Source: Amycolatopsis sp. CA-126428
GTDB lineage: Bacteria > Actinomycetota > Actinomycetes > Mycobacteriales > Pseudonocardiaceae
Assembly: GCF_002904335.1 (NCBI RefSeq)
Contig: NZ_PPHF01000030.1
Location: 463,915 to 527,914, forward strand
DNA length: 64,000 nucleotides
Direction of reading: 5' to 3'
Below are positions 63,601 to 64,000 of the stretch, in pieces (position 1 is the stretch's first letter; each line of letters starts with the position of its first letter). The translations under genes and the position numbers were made by a program. The notes beneath the pieces are model-generated. The model was given only the letters and a program-made list of their open reading frames with translations. It searched no databases and was not told the DNA's origin.

Positions 63601-63924
63601 GGCGTGGCGCCGGTCCGCGCGGAGCTGCCGGACGTACGCGTCCGCGTGTCCGACGGCCCGACGGGCCGCCTCCTGGTACTGGCGGCGGAGCAGGAGCCGG
63701 GCTGGAAGGCGGCGGTCGCCGGCAAGCCGGTACCGATCGTGCCGGCGTGGGGCCACCAGGTGGCGGTGTCGGTACCACCGACGTCCGCAGAGGTGACGGT
63801 GGAGTACCCGGGAACGGAAAGAAACCTCCTGCTCCTGGCCCAGCTGGCGGCGGTCCTGTTCACGCTCCTGACGGCGGTCCCGGCCCGCCGGCCCCCCAGC
63901 TCCCCGCGCGGCGAAGGCTTGTAA
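60643..63924 (+). CDS. Giant membrane glycosyltransferase (GT2 domain plus multi-span membrane region)
   Basis: 1093 residues. Residues 10-240 are a family-2 glycosyltransferase (VLAIVVCHDGENWLPLALSALRRST, LAVDTGSTDATP, the metal motif HDDCAP with Asp114-Asp115, and LREDLDFGWRANAAG). It is followed by membrane helices near residues 275-300 and at least ten more between 455 and 850, and an extracytoplasmic C-terminal domain before a last membrane helix (LLLLAQLAAVLFTLLTAV). The layout is that of actinobacterial cell-envelope glycosyltransferases located near whiB2; the acceptor is unknown. The TTG start has GGAG 7 nt upstream. The gene ends 76 bases before the window edge, where I see nothing supportable. 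Confidence 0.85.
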   Translation: MPRTAAPPVPRTAPVLAIVVCHDGENWLPLALSALRRSTVRPRHVLAVDTGSTDATPRLLAEAAEDPGLDSSPVLSGVITLPSDTGFAAAVAEAVAHATERWGDPGSWLWLLHDDCAPEPDCLDQLLHVATKEPSATVLGSLGLDWTDPRLIVEAGLSTDASGHRQQVAATGEDPVAVLAVPSAGSLVRRDAWDSLGGFDPDFPLLREDLDFGWRANAAGGVVLSVPLARVRHARAVTTGRRAADALPGPPAVANRAHGLRVFLVNCSPFSFWLGMIRLPVLAVLRALAFVLLRRTGEARAELAAAAYLLSGRGGLRAARAHRRRNPRPGTVRGLFTGRGTRLRNAVRAGVVGLVRRGVENDVALGRVPETVETESAWVTPEALDARENRPVGPDALPAGALRGVSSRGSGLRRPGTLVAVALPETPAPVAEDAPEEPEPELVFVEVNRRRVLAATIFAPPVVLLVVLTALGLFVNRARLGLDLFGGKLLPVAGLGELWTSYLTPWHAIAGGTGAPASATLPVLGALGAVFAPIGGPAALVAVLLIGDIPLAALSAYAATRRLRVRRWVRAVVAATYALLPAATAGVAQGRLDVVVVHLVLPLVAAGIAGLLVHADTRWLHVSALSAFGVALLGAFSPLAHGLALAGLLIGFVVLPAPTGLARRIASVGIVVLLPLALLLPWPTVLLKHPGLLVQGLGGAASVVSGTDLAGLDPGGPGAWPIGVAVIAAALVALVVRPTKLAAGGLALAALGAGGLVLVRLVTAPPLQGGAPSHGYTGVPLLIVGTGLLWVVLGSWQRGGPAGVPATWLPKVMAVAGVAVFLALATGAAIVGSQGPLRAGSRPALAPEVAAELTASGRSVLDLAPDATRQITGRLPHYGDDELAPTPGTPARLASWRRDLGQGDAAAVQRSFAAAAAAGVQFVVLPPGVDPQAYPPLAKDVVSVAAPTSDGRGVLRLLPPAGQVILISPEQAKAAVTGGGAPGTAPGVAPVRAELPDVRVRVSDGPTGRLLVLAAEQEPGWKAAVAGKPVPIVPAWGHQVAVSVPPTSAEVTVEYPGTERNLLLLAQLAAVLFTLLTAVPARRPPSSPRGEGL

Positions 63925-64000
63925 TCGGAGGAGCACGGTGGTCATCCCGTCGCCTGAGGCCGTGAAATCACTTTGAGCCGGGCCCGCAACACAGAGCGCA

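Noticed and set aside
63925..64000. The beginning of another gene after the glycosyltransferase (GGAGGAG followed by GTG)
   Set aside because: The frame closes after 12 codons and no other frame is convincing in the remaining bases.

Overview
The window is very GC-rich, dense in genes and free of any prophage, transposase or plasmid genes. It looks like a chromosomal segment of a mycothiol-producing actinomycete of the Pseudonocardiales, most probably Amycolatopsis or a close relative. The reasons are the mycothiol gene mshB, a WhiB2-type regulator, an LpqW-type lipoprotein, a CBS-containing GuaB1, GTG/TTG starts, many apparently leaderless promoters (TANNNT 6-8 nt before the start codon), and gene order resembling Mycobacterium tuberculosis in two blocks: uppS/phoH2/fum/glpX/xseBA/Rv1109c/ispH/ychF (around Rv1086-Rv1112) and typA/lpqW/mshB/Rv1171 (Rv1165-Rv1171). 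The genus is an inference from content, not a database match.

Layout. 1-8.9 kb: a cis-prenyltransferase, PhoH2 (PIN plus PhoH helicase) behind a structured leader, a Tat-exported beta-propeller/amidohydrolase, GuaB1 and a metallo-beta-lactamase-fold hydrolase. 8.9-17.7 kb: an old-yellow-enzyme reductase, DNA ligase LigB, an XRE/MmyB regulator, fumarase C, a ferredoxin-NADP reductase and a secreted trypsin. 17.7-22.6 kb: glpX, then a tightly coupled minus-strand operon (lipid-droplet-type protein, xseA, small conserved gene, xseB) divergent from ispH. 22.6-31.1 kb: genome-maintenance genes (rmuC, sbcD-sbcC, Ada-AlkA) interrupted by unusual 21-bp repeat arrays. 31.1-34.4 kb: ychF, a winged-helix nucleotidyltransferase/HEPN pair under an operator-covered leaderless promoter, a small CxCxC protein and two tiny membrane proteins. 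34.4-38.3 kb: a TPP-riboswitch-controlled thiamine ABC transporter (thiBPQ). 38.3-43.4 kb: a LolA-like secreted protein with an ABC exporter, divergent from an OmpR/histidine-kinase pair. 43.6-47.7 kb: a NUDIX hydrolase, trpS under a ribosome-mediated Trp attenuator, a YciI protein, a tiny Cys-rich protein behind an iron-box-like palindrome, and typA. 48-57 kb: LpqW-like lipoprotein and a peptide ABC transporter with two near-duplicate DppB permeases and a convergent DppD-DppF fusion ATPase. 57-64 kb: mshB and followers, a site-2-type protease, whiB2 and a giant membrane glycosyltransferase that ends just inside the window.

The most unusual content is non-coding. Three arrays of imperfect repeats with an exact 21-bp (two helical turns) period belong to one family, one of them arranged as a large symmetric inverted pair. 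A separate 46-bp palindrome occurs four times at gene ends with compensatory base changes; two copies share additional flank starting at the stop codon of the upstream gene. Other sequence-supported regulatory features include the leaderless Trp leader peptide, the operator that covers both the -10 and start codon of the nucleotidyltransferase/HEPN operon, and paired direct repeats between the LolA/ABC operon and the two-component system.
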